From Castellaniella sp049673105 (GTDB lineage: Bacteria; Pseudomonadota; Gammaproteobacteria; Burkholderiales; Burkholderiaceae_B), in assembly GCF_049673105.1 (NCBI RefSeq), contig NZ_JBATXG010000008.1, forward strand, positions 124,001 through 188,000: a DNA stretch of 64,000 nucleotides, read 5' to 3'. Positions 42,555-50,086 of this stretch are shown one piece after another (position 1 is the stretch's first letter; every line of letters starts with the position of its first letter). A program made the position numbers and the translations under genes. Under the pieces are notes generated by a model, which made no database searches, was not told the origin of the DNA, and was given only the letters and a program-made list of their open reading frames with translations.

Positions 42555-43166
42555 TTATCCGATCCGGGAATTTTTCAGCAGGACGCGGATGTCGTCACGC
42601 ACGCCTTCAGGGTCCTGGCCATCTGGGAACTGCATCATCAGATGGCCCAAGGGATCGACGATCCAGAGGCCCGAGGCCAGCGCGGCTGCGGGGTCGGCGG
42701 CGCCGGGCGCCAACCAGGCTGCCAGCTGAGCAGGATCGGCGCGCAGCACGTGCGTGCCGACATAGGCATCACCGACGACCGGGGCGATGGGGGCGTTGTC
42801 GGTGACGAACAGGATGCGTTCCAGGCGGTCGACGTTTTTGCCCTGGCTGGCATGCGAATTGCGCATCACGAACAGGCCGCGCACGCAGGATTCAGGGCAG
42901 GCGCCGGGGCCGGTGCTGATCAGCAGCCATTGCCCTTTGAGCTGATTCAGATCGTACGGCTGCCCCTGGCTGTCGCGCAGGGTGAGGGTGTCCGGGATCG
43001 GGCGTTGAGGTTCGAGCAGCTGGCCGTAGTTTGTCTGGATGGCGGGCCGCAGGCCCAGCGCCGGCACATAGTAGGCCAGCAGGGCGAACACCACGGGCGC
43101 CAGGGCAACCAGAAAGATGGCGATGACCGGAGTGATGGAACGGGGGCGGGCGGGAACAGTCGTCAT
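42555..43166 (-). CDS. Oxidase-cluster membrane protein with SCO/thioredoxin-like CPESC motif
   Basis: A 203-aa protein with one N-terminal membrane anchor (SITPVIAIFLVALAPVVFALLAYYVP) and a periplasmic domain. The start MTTVPARPRS at 43166 lies 3 bp after the SURF1 stop; a longer frame to 43268 overlaps SURF1 and is rejected. The domain has LRDSQGQPYDLNQLKGQWLLI, then ACPESC followed by DNAPIAP and IVDPLGHLMMQFP, which parallels the SCO fold (CxxxC, VDP). The family is found in this position in Burkholderiales and is usually labelled hypothetical. A redox or copper-handling role is suggested by the CPESC motif but not shown. Confidence 0.85.
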   Translation of the reverse strand: MTTVPARPRSITPVIAIFLVALAPVVFALLAYYVPALGLRPAIQTNYGQLLEPQRPIPDTLTLRDSQGQPYDLNQLKGQWLLISTGPGACPESCVRGLFVMRNSHASQGKNVDRLERILFVTDNAPIAPVVGDAYVGTHVLRADPAQLAAWLAPGAADPAAALASGLWIVDPLGHLMMQFPDGQDPEGVRDDIRVLLKNSRIG

Positions 43167-43168
43167 GG

Positions 43169-43954
43169 TCAGGGTGCGTCCGATTCTGATGGGGCGGCGG
43201 GTTTCCGCCAGGAGCGCCATAGGATGGCAGCGGCGGCGATCAGGGCAATGGCGGCGAAGCTGAACCATTGTCCGGCGTAGTTGTAGTTCTGGCTGGCATT
43301 ATCCGATGGGCCGGGCCATTCCTGGATCAGGCCGACATCCTGGGTAGGGGCTTGTTCCAGCACGACGGGCAGCAGGCGCAGGCCGGTGGCAGCCGCCAGC
43401 GCATCCAGGCTCAGATTCTGCATGCGCGGCGGCACGCCGTCCAAGGACGGGAAGGGCCGTGGCAGTTCCGCGCCCTCGCCGCCGGTCAGTTGGTCGAGGT
43501 CAAGCAGACGGGGCACCTGACGCAGCAGGGTGCCTTGGATGCGGACCGGCCCCTCGGCAGCCCGCAGATCGGGCAGGACGGCGGGCGGCATCGGTCGGGC
43601 GACCCAGCCGCGCAGCACCAGCACGGCGGCGCCGGGATCATCCTGCAGGGCCAATGGGGTCGCTACCCAGAGACCAGGCTGACCTTTGAGGTTACGATTA
43701 TCCAGGAGTACAGTAAACGGATTGAGCCATTGCCCCCGAGCGCTGGCGCGATGCCATTCAGGTCCGGCAGGGGTGTCGGTCGTCAGCGTCAGCGGCGGCG
43801 CTTGCTGGCCGGCCAAGCGGGCGGCGTGAATGGCTTCGCGCTCATGGGCACGGCCCAATTGCCACTGGCCCGCCGCGATGCAGATACCTGTCAGCAGGAT
43901 CAGCAATACGATGGCCGCCAGGGTTTTTTTTCTTAAGACCGGGAATCCATCCAT
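43169..43954 (-). CDS. SURF1-family cytochrome oxidase assembly protein
   Basis: A 261-aa protein with two membrane helices (about 8-28 and 235-252) flanking a periplasmic domain, the SURF1 layout. Conserved parts are CIAAGQWQLGRAHEREA near the first helix, LLDNRNLKGQPGLWVATPL, VLVLRGWVARP and the C-terminal NYNYAGQWFSFAAIA. SURF1 proteins help build the heme a/a3-containing subunit I. The ATG at 43954 overlaps, as CATG, the ATG of the divergent DUF2909 gene, so the two genes start on the same four bases. No strong ribosome binding site is visible for either. Confidence 0.92.
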   Translation of the reverse strand: MDGFPVLRKKTLAAIVLLILLTGICIAAGQWQLGRAHEREAIHAARLAGQQAPPLTLTTDTPAGPEWHRASARGQWLNPFTVLLDNRNLKGQPGLWVATPLALQDDPGAAVLVLRGWVARPMPPAVLPDLRAAEGPVRIQGTLLRQVPRLLDLDQLTGGEGAELPRPFPSLDGVPPRMQNLSLDALAAATGLRLLPVVLEQAPTQDVGLIQEWPGPSDNASQNYNYAGQWFSFAAIALIAAAAILWRSWRKPAAPSESDAP

Positions 43955-44165
43955 GAAAGTGCTGATTGTTATCCTGTTTCTGGCGATTGTCGCCAGCTTG
44001 GGCTCGGCCCTGATGTTTCTGATGCAGGATCAGGGGCGTAGCGGTCGGATGGCCTGGGCCCTGACCTGGCGGGTGGGCCTGTCCATCCTGCTGTTCCTGT
44101 TCCTGTTGTTGGCGCATGCCCTGGGGTGGATCGAGGCCAACGGGGTGCCGGTCACCGTGGGGTGA
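43953..44165 (+). CDS. Twin-transmembrane protein, DUF2909 family
   Basis: A 70-aa protein with two membrane helices (about 2-22 and 37-58) separated by MQDQGRSGRMAWALTWR. This matches the DUF2909 twin-transmembrane family found between ctaE and SURF1 genes. It is on the plus strand within an otherwise minus-strand cluster. The true start is ATG 43953; a longer upstream frame lies inside SURF1 coding sequence. A role in oxidase assembly is inferred only from location. Confidence 0.85.
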   Translation: MKVLIVILFLAIVASLGSALMFLMQDQGRSGRMAWALTWRVGLSILLFLFLLLAHALGWIEANGVPVTVG

Positions 44166-44186
44166 ACCGGCGCCGGGGGGGGGATG

Positions 44187-45065
44187 TCACACCCAGTAGA
44201 CGAAAATGTACAGGCCTAGCCAGACGACGTCCACAAAGTGCCAGTACCAGGCTGCGCCTTCGAATCCGAAGTGGTGTTCAGCCGTGAAATGGCCGCGTAC
44301 CAGGCGCAACCAGATCACCGTCAGCATGGTGGCCCCCAGTATGACGTGAAAGCCGTGAAAGCCGGTCAGCATGTAGAACAGCGCGCCGAAGGCGCCGGAC
44401 GTAAAGCGCAGGTTCAGTTCGGTGTAGGCGTGGTGGTATTCATACGCCTGGCAGGCCACAAAGGTAAAGCCCAGAATGATGGTCAGACCCAGCCACAGAA
44501 TGGCTTTTTGGCGCTGGGCAGCCCGCAGCGCGTGGTGGGCGATGGTCAGGGTCAGGCCCGATGTCAGCAGTAGGGCGGTATTGATGGTCGGCAACCAGAA
44601 TGGCCCGACAGCTTCAAACGGAGCGACGGTGCCGGCTGGGCCAAAATTAGGCCAGGCCCCTGTGAAACTGGGCCATAGCAGCGTCTGGGAATCCAGCGTG
44701 CTCAGCCACGGGGTGGAGACTTCCCGCGTGTACCATAGCGCCCCGAAAAAAGCGGAAAAGAACATGACCTCGGAAAAGATGAACCAGGTCATGCTCCAGC
44801 GGTAGGAATGGTCGATGCGTTTGCTGTTCATGCCGCCTTCGGATTCGCGAATGGCATCGCCAAACCAGCTGAACAGCACGACGAACATGCACAGGATGCC
44901 GGCGATGCACAGCCAGCGGCCAAAAGCGTAGTCGTTGACCCAGAATGCCGCGCCTAGCAGCGTGGCCAGCATGCAAAGGCTGCCCTGGATCGGGTGGGCG
45001 GAGTGGGGCGGGACGTAATAGTAAGGAGCTTTGCTGCCGTCCGCTGTCTGTGCAACTGCTGTCAT
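44187..45065 (-). CDS. ctaE: Cytochrome c oxidase subunit III
   Basis: A 292-aa protein with seven membrane helices typical of subunit III of aa3 oxidases. It shows YYYVPPHSAHPIQGSLCML, SEVMFFSAFFGALWYTREV, TSGLTLTIAHHALRAAQRQKA, YEYHHAYTELNLRFTSGAFGALFYMLTGFHGFHVILGA and the C-terminal WYWHFVDVVWLGLYIFVYWV. The Glu in the SEVMFF helix and the GFHGFHV motif are conserved. AGAGGAG lies 7 bases upstream of the ATG. It follows the DUF2970 gene by 21 bp in the same direction. Confidence 0.97.
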   Translation of the reverse strand: MTAVAQTADGSKAPYYYVPPHSAHPIQGSLCMLATLLGAAFWVNDYAFGRWLCIAGILCMFVVLFSWFGDAIRESEGGMNSKRIDHSYRWSMTWFIFSEVMFFSAFFGALWYTREVSTPWLSTLDSQTLLWPSFTGAWPNFGPAGTVAPFEAVGPFWLPTINTALLLTSGLTLTIAHHALRAAQRQKAILWLGLTIILGFTFVACQAYEYHHAYTELNLRFTSGAFGALFYMLTGFHGFHVILGATMLTVIWLRLVRGHFTAEHHFGFEGAAWYWHFVDVVWLGLYIFVYWV

Positions 45066-45086
45066 GTTGTTCTCCTCTTTCTGATT

Positions 45087-45278
45087 CTAGGCTGTGACCA
45101 GCCGGACGGCCAGTAGCAGCAGCAATACGAATACCAGCCCGCCCAGCAGGCCCGCGACGATAAGATGCGACGGGCCGATGCGGTTCAGATCGTCGTCATG
45201 ACCGGAGCGTTTGCGCAGGCCCAGAAACGCCCAGGCGATGGTGCGCACCGATCGCAGAAAAGCGCCTGGCCCGCTCAA
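45087..45278 (-). CDS. DUF2970 small membrane protein
   Basis: A 63-aa protein with an N-terminal amphipathic stretch FLRSVRTIAWAFLGLRKRSG, the DUF2970 signature, and one membrane helix (LIVAGLLGGLVFVLLLLLAVRLV). TTG 45278 overlaps the TGA of the preceding small assembly gene as TTGA and is the best start. The open frame extends further upstream but through the other gene. DUF2970 proteins sit in oxidase operons of Burkholderiales; the function is unknown. Confidence 0.82.
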   Translation of the reverse strand: MSGPGAFLRSVRTIAWAFLGLRKRSGHDDDLNRIGPSHLIVAGLLGGLVFVLLLLLAVRLVTA

Positions 45279-45391
45279 TCGGCGACCCCGTACAGATTGG
45301 CGCGGACAAAGGTCCAGACCAGGATGGCGATCGCGAATAGAGCCAGGATCCATCCGGTGCGACGATTGCGGCGACGTTGTTCAGGTGTCAT
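45275..45391 (-). CDS. Cytochrome oxidase small assembly protein (38 aa)
   Basis: A 38-residue protein read directly from the minus strand: MTPEQRRRNRRTGWILALFA, then one membrane helix and a short tail FVRANLYGVAD. It has a positively charged N-terminus and a single helix. A small protein of this pattern (RRNxRT...A/GxF) regularly follows ctaD in Burkholderiales and is called cytochrome oxidase small assembly protein. In those operons ctaG/cox11 normally comes next, but here the stop overlaps the DUF2970 start directly. Confidence 0.8.
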   Translation of the reverse strand: MTPEQRRRNRRTGWILALFAIAILVWTFVRANLYGVAD

Positions 45392-45427
45392 GACGAAACT
45401 TCCAGTGATGCCGGTATCCAGCCTTAT

Positions 45428-47029
45428 TTATTTATAGTCGGGTGGGGTGACGAAGGTATGGTAGGGCGCGGGCGAAGGCACCGTCCATTCCAGGCCCTCG
45501 GCGCCTTCCCAGGGGCAGGCGGGCACGGTGGGGCCGGTGCTGCGCACTGCCTTGACCACGACATAGATGAAAATCAGTTGCGACAGACCGAACCAGAAGG
45601 CGCCGATCGTGGACACCTGGTGGAAGGTCGTGAATTGCGAGGCATAGTCCGCATAGCGGCGCGGCATCCCGGCCAGCCCCAGAAAGTGCATGGGGAAGAA
45701 GGCGATGTTGAAGGAAATCATGCTGCTCCAGAAATGCAGCTTGCCCAGCTTTTCGTCGTACATGTGGCCGCACCATTTCGGCAGCCAGTAGTAGGCGGCG
45801 CCGAACAGGGCGAACAGCGACCCGGCCACCAGCACATAGTGGAAGTGCGCCACCACGTAATACGTGTCCTGAGCCTGGATGTCGATCGGGGCGATGGCCA
45901 CCACCAGTCCGGTGAAGCCGCCGATGGTGAACACGAAGATAAAGCCGATGGCCCACAGCATGGGCGTCTCAAAGGTCATGGATCCGCGCCACATGGTGGC
46001 CGTCCAGTTGAAGACCTTGACCCCGGTGGGGATGGAAATCAGCATGGTGCCGTACATGAAGAACAGCTGGGCCGTGACCGGCATGCCGGTGGTGAACATG
46101 TGGTGCGCCCACACCAGGAAGGACAGGATGGCGATGGCGCAGATGGCGTACACCATCGAGGAATAGCCGAACAGGCGCTTGCGGGCGAAGGTCGGAATGA
46201 TCTGCGACACGATCCCGAAGGCCGGCAGAATCATGATGTAGACCTCGGGGTGTCCGAAGAACCAGAACACGTGCTGGTACAGCACCGGATCGCCGCCGCC
46301 GGCGGCATTGAAGAAGTGGGTGCCGAAATGGCGGTCGGTCAGCAGCATGGTGACGGCGGCGGCCAGCACCGGCATCACGGCCAGCAGCAGGTAGGCCGTG
46401 ACCAGCCAGGACCAGCAGAACATCGGCATCTTCATCATGGTCATGCCGGGGGCGCGCATGTTCAGGATGGTGACGATGATGTTGATCGCCCCCATGATGG
46501 ACGAGGCCCCCAGGATGTGCACGGCAAAGATCGCGAAGTCCATGCCCGGCCCCATCTGCAGCGACAGCGGCGCGTACATGGTCCAGCCGGATGCGTTGGC
46601 GCCGCCGGGGACGAAGAACGACGCGGTCAGCAGGATGGCGCCTACCGGCAGTAACCAGAAACTGAAGTTGTTCATGCGGGCGAAAGCCATGTCGGATGCG
46701 CCGATCTGCAGCGGAATCATCCAGTTGGCGAAGCCCACGAAGGCCGGCATGATGGCCCCGAAGATCATGATCAGCCCGTGCATGGTGGTGAACTGATTGA
46801 AGAGTTCGGGCTGGAAGAACTGGATGCCGGGTTCGAAGAGTTCTGTGCGCAGCAGGAGCGCCAGGGTGCCGCCTTCCAGCAGCATGCAGAACGAGAAGAT
46901 CAGGTACATCGTCCCGATGTCCTTGTGGTTCGTGGCGAACACCCAGCGCCGCCAGCCCGTGGGGGTGTGGTGTGCGTGTTCGTCATGTCCCGTGCTGGGC
47001 GGGATGTGGTCTGCGGTGACGCTGCTCAT
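45428..47029 (-). CDS. ctaD: Cytochrome c oxidase subunit I (aa3 type)
   Basis: A 533-aa, 12-helix subunit I carrying heme a, heme a3 and CuB. Visible are RRWVFATNHKDIGTMYLIF, MHGLIMIFGAIMPAFVGF (low-spin heme His), FWFFGHPEVYIMILPAFG (the CuB His and the crosslinked Tyr), WAHHMFTTG (two CuB His residues) and VAHFHYVLVAGS (heme a3 and heme a ligands). GHPEVY and PMLWAIGFIFVFTIGG place it with the proton-pumping A-family oxidases. AAGGAGG lies 6-7 bases before the ATG. It follows ctaC by 81 bp. Confidence 0.98.
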   Translation of the reverse strand: MSSVTADHIPPSTGHDEHAHHTPTGWRRWVFATNHKDIGTMYLIFSFCMLLEGGTLALLLRTELFEPGIQFFQPELFNQFTTMHGLIMIFGAIMPAFVGFANWMIPLQIGASDMAFARMNNFSFWLLPVGAILLTASFFVPGGANASGWTMYAPLSLQMGPGMDFAIFAVHILGASSIMGAINIIVTILNMRAPGMTMMKMPMFCWSWLVTAYLLLAVMPVLAAAVTMLLTDRHFGTHFFNAAGGGDPVLYQHVFWFFGHPEVYIMILPAFGIVSQIIPTFARKRLFGYSSMVYAICAIAILSFLVWAHHMFTTGMPVTAQLFFMYGTMLISIPTGVKVFNWTATMWRGSMTFETPMLWAIGFIFVFTIGGFTGLVVAIAPIDIQAQDTYYVVAHFHYVLVAGSLFALFGAAYYWLPKWCGHMYDEKLGKLHFWSSMISFNIAFFPMHFLGLAGMPRRYADYASQFTTFHQVSTIGAFWFGLSQLIFIYVVVKAVRSTGPTVPACPWEGAEGLEWTVPSPAPYHTFVTPPDYK

Positions 47030-47110
47030 GTATGCCTCCTTCGAGGACGCGCTGCGTGCGACGCGGCGCGGAAAAATAGGATATGGGATGGAGCCGTGGT
47101 GCGGCGGATG

Positions 47111-48271
47111 TCAGCGCAAAGCCTTGACGTCCGATGGTTGCACGACGGGGTCCGGGCCTTTGCCGGCATTGTCCCAGGCGTTGCGGGTATAGGTGACGAC
47201 GGCGGCCAGCTGAACGTCGTTGAGCTGATCGCGGAATGCCGCCATGGCGGTGCCGGGGTGGCCATTGAGCACCGTCAGGATCTGGCCTTTCATGGGGGCC
47301 AGCACGAATTTGGTGTCGCCATTCAGGGCCGGAAAGGTGCCCGGTATGCCCTGGCCGTTGGCCTGGTGGCACGCCACGCAGGTGGACGCGAAGATGTCCT
47401 TGCCTTTGGCGACGAGTTCGTCTTTGGTCCAGGTCTTGTTCGGGTCTTCGGTGGCCGCTGCCATCGCGGCCTTTTGGTCTTTGACCCACTGAGCGTAGTC
47501 TTCGGCGGATTTGACCTCGACGACGATGGGCATGTAGGCGTGATTCTTGCCGCACAGTTCGGCGCACTGGCCGCGGTAAGTGCCGACCTTGTCGGCGCGG
47601 AACCAGGTGTCGCGCAGGTAGCCGGGCACCGCGTCTTGCTTGACGCCGAATTCCGGGACCATCCAGGCGTGGATGACATCGGACGCCGTCAGGACGACAC
47701 GGACCTTTTTGCCGACCGGCACCACCAGGGGGCGGTCGACCTCAAGCAGATAGGTATTGCTTTTTGGGGCCTTGCCGTCGATTTGTTCCTGGGGGGTGGA
47801 CAGATTGGACAGGAAGGACACGCCGGTCGCCGGGCCGTCCAGATATTCGTATCCCCATTTCCACTGGTAGCCGGTTGCCTTGACGGTCAGGTCGGCGCCC
47901 GACGTGTCCTTCATGGCGACGAGCGTGCGGCTGGCCGGGATGGCCATGGCGACGATGATCAGGAAAGGAATGACGGTCCAGGTGAGTTCGATGGACAGGT
48001 TTTCGTCGAACTTGGCGGGTTTGTAGCCCCGGGATTTGCGGTGGCGAATGATGGAATACAGCATCACGCCAAAGACCCCGATGAAAATGATCGTACAGAC
48101 GATCATGATCATCCAGTGCAATTCGTAGATTTCCAGGGAGATCGGCGTGACCCCCGGAGTAACGTTCAGCTGGTTGACCGCTGGCCCCCCTGGTACGTCC
48201 TGAACCTGTGCGGTTGCGCCTGTCATCCATGACAGCGCGATCATGCCTAGCAACCCTCTGACCATCTTCAT
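47111..48271 (-). CDS. ctaC: Cytochrome c oxidase subunit II with fused cytochrome c domain
   Basis: A 386-aa subunit II. It has a signal peptide (MKMVRGLLGMIALSWMTGATA) and two membrane helices (about 48-70 and 92-112). The CuA-binding cupredoxin domain has TGYQWKWGYEYLDG, HAWMVPEFGVKQDAVPG and CAELCGKNHAYMPI. A C-terminal class I cytochrome c domain has CVACHQANGQGIPG and axial Met in LAPMKGQILT. This makes it a caa3-type subunit that can accept electrons directly. AGGGACG precedes ATG 48271; a longer upstream frame has no signal peptide and is rejected. Confidence 0.97.
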   Translation of the reverse strand: MKMVRGLLGMIALSWMTGATAQVQDVPGGPAVNQLNVTPGVTPISLEIYELHWMIMIVCTIIFIGVFGVMLYSIIRHRKSRGYKPAKFDENLSIELTWTVIPFLIIVAMAIPASRTLVAMKDTSGADLTVKATGYQWKWGYEYLDGPATGVSFLSNLSTPQEQIDGKAPKSNTYLLEVDRPLVVPVGKKVRVVLTASDVIHAWMVPEFGVKQDAVPGYLRDTWFRADKVGTYRGQCAELCGKNHAYMPIVVEVKSAEDYAQWVKDQKAAMAAATEDPNKTWTKDELVAKGKDIFASTCVACHQANGQGIPGTFPALNGDTKFVLAPMKGQILTVLNGHPGTAMAAFRDQLNDVQLAAVVTYTRNAWDNAGKGPDPVVQPSDVKALR

Positions 48272-48523
48272 GTCGTCCCTCTGGTTGGTGTGTGTTCTTC
48301 GGGGCGGGTAGACCTTCGTCAAAGACACACGAGGGAAACGGGCCCTGCACACATGATCGGATCGTCAGGTCCTGCAGCCGCGAGAGTTGAGGCCTGCGAT
48401 GTCCTTATAAGCTTGAAGGGATTATAGCTAAGGGTTTCGGCTTGTACAGACGGGGTTCTGCCCTATTCCTGGGCTTTCGCGGGTTTCCACCTATCCCGTT
48501 CAGGCTTCCACTACAATGCCCCG
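48272..48523. other. Intergenic region between ctaC and the Nudix gene (divergent promoters)
   Basis: 252 bp without a gene. On the minus strand a perfect -10 box TATAAT is at 48426-48421, but no good -35 is visible 16-18 bases further. It may serve the ctaC operon with an activator. I see no further structure. Confidence 0.4.
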
Positions 48524-49366
48524 ATGAATTCCACCTCTGCGGTTTTCACCTCGGACGACTTGGCTGCGCGCAGCGCGCGCCTGGTGCGCCGTACCCAGCA
48601 ATTGCCGCCGCCAGGCGCCCGGCCAGTCACGGTGGCGGGGCGGGTGGCCGGGTGGATCGGGCCGGCGGCCCTGGCGGCGATTGACGGGCGGCCCGGTGTG
48701 CACATCGAAGCCGAAGCCGCGCACTTGACTGCGGCTCCCGCCGCGCGTCTCAGCCTGGACGGTGTCCTGCGCAATCTGGCGCTGGCCCTACGAGACGCGG
48801 GCTGCATCCGCAGCTGGCGCGACGAATTGCTGGACGTGGTGGCCGAAGGCCGCCAGCTGGGGCGCATCGAACGTGGCGCCGTGCGTCCGCTGGGGCTGCA
48901 GACCCAGGCGATCCATCTGAACGGCTGGGCGCCGGATGGGCGCTTGTGGATCGCTCGTCGCGCGCTCAACAAATCCACCGATCCCGGGCTCTGGGATACT
49001 TTGTCGGGCGGGCTGGTGGCCGCGGGCGAAGACCCCGCCTCCGCGCTGTTGCGCGAATCCCACGAAGAAGCCGGACTCGTGCCCGTGGCACTGGCTGCGC
49101 ACAGCCCCTTGCGTACCGTGCTGCGCATGCACCGCCGCTTGCCGGACGGCTATCAGGTCGAAACGGTCTGTCTCAGTGATTGCGTGCTGGATGCCGCGAC
49201 GGCGCCTTCCAATCTGGACGGCGAAGTCCTGGAATTCCGTTGCGTCGGCATGGCCGATTTGTGGGACATGATCCTGCACGGCGCGTTTACCCTGGAAGCC
49301 GAATTGTGCATCCTGGATTCTTTGCGGCGGCGCCTGGGCGCGCCGTCTGCTTCTTTGACCGCTTGA
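48524..49366 (+). CDS. Nudix hydrolase (DUF4743 plus Nudix domain)
   Basis: A 280-aa protein. The N-terminal half (about 20-120) resembles DUF4743. The Nudix domain starts near residue 123, with the Nudix box GGLVAAGEDPASALLRESHEEAGL at about 165-188 (GX5EX7REUXEEXGU complete). Such two-domain proteins are related to the Nudix part of eukaryotic thiamine pyrophosphokinase-associated hydrolases; substrates are unassigned, but oxidised thiamine diphosphate analogues have been proposed for relatives. It has no signal peptide and starts after a 252-bp gap from ctaC. Confidence 0.9.
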   Translation: MNSTSAVFTSDDLAARSARLVRRTQQLPPPGARPVTVAGRVAGWIGPAALAAIDGRPGVHIEAEAAHLTAAPAARLSLDGVLRNLALALRDAGCIRSWRDELLDVVAEGRQLGRIERGAVRPLGLQTQAIHLNGWAPDGRLWIARRALNKSTDPGLWDTLSGGLVAAGEDPASALLRESHEEAGLVPVALAAHSPLRTVLRMHRRLPDGYQVETVCLSDCVLDAATAPSNLDGEVLEFRCVGMADLWDMILHGAFTLEAELCILDSLRRRLGAPSASLTA

Positions 49367-49404
49367 TTGACATGCCGGCGCGACCCGGCAAAGGAGAAAC
49401 CATC

Positions 49405-50067
49405 ATGGCACAGGATTCTTCCAACCCCTTCGTATTGCCTGGGTTCGGTCAACAAGGAGACGCCGCCGGCAATCCCTTGTTCGCCGGTCTGGACATGATG
49501 CGTCAAGCCTGGCAGAGCCTGGCCGGGGCCGGGCGCGCCGATACTCCCGCGATGCCGGCCATGTCGCTGGAAGACCTGGATCAACGCATCCGGGAACTGC
49601 AGACGGTGCAGAACTGGCTGCAGCTGAATGCCACGATGCTGGCCAGCACCATTCAAGGGATGGAAATTCAGCGCAGCACGCTCCAGACGCTGCAGTCTTT
49701 TGCCGGGGGCGTATTTCCCCATACGCCCGGCAAGGCGGCTGCGTCGGGCAAAGCCGCGTCCGCGGGCGCTCAGGCCGACGAAGCCGGTCAGGCGTATGCC
49801 CAGGCTGCCGGCGACTGGTGGAATATGGTCCAGCAGCAATTCGAGCAGCTGCGCGACGCAACCGCCTCCAGCTTGAGCGGCATGGCCGACGCGGCCGAAA
49901 CAGTCGCCGCAGGTGCTGCGCCGAAACAGAAACGCGCGCCGGCAACCAAATCCGCCAAACCCGCCAAATCCACCACGGCTCGCAAGCCCGCCGCTGCGAA
50001 AGCCTCTTCGACTCGCAAGGCCGCTGCTTCCAAGGCGGCCTCGACCAGCAAGTCCCGCACCCGCTGA
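49405..50067 (+). CDS. phaM: PHB granule multifunctional regulatory protein PhaM-like
   Basis: A 220-aa protein with the PhaM layout. It has an N-terminal phasin-like helical region (MSLEDLDQRIRELQTVQNWLQLNATMLASTIQGMEIQRSTLQTL, about 50-95) with a coiled-coil pattern. The C-terminal tail, KxAxK-rich, has many Lys/Ala/Pro repeats like histone H1 and is predicted to bind DNA. In Cupriavidus, PhaM activates PHB synthase and attaches granules to the nucleoid. AAGGAGA lies 8 bases before ATG 49405; a longer upstream frame overlaps the Nudix gene and is rejected. This implies that the organism makes PHB, although no synthase is in the window. Confidence 0.88.
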   Translation: MAQDSSNPFVLPGFGQQGDAAGNPLFAGLDMMRQAWQSLAGAGRADTPAMPAMSLEDLDQRIRELQTVQNWLQLNATMLASTIQGMEIQRSTLQTLQSFAGGVFPHTPGKAAASGKAASAGAQADEAGQAYAQAAGDWWNMVQQQFEQLRDATASSLSGMADAAETVAAGAAPKQKRAPATKSAKPAKSTTARKPAAAKASSTRKAAASKAASTSKSRTR

Positions 50068-50086
50068 TACCTCATACCGTTACTTT

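Noticed and set aside
45377..46654. 425-codon plus-strand frame opposite ctaD
   Set aside because: Gly/His/Gln-rich shadow; ctaD on the minus strand has all heme and copper ligands.
46778..48232. 484-codon plus-strand frame opposite ctaC/ctaD
   Set aside because: Shadow of the oxidase genes, which are certain.
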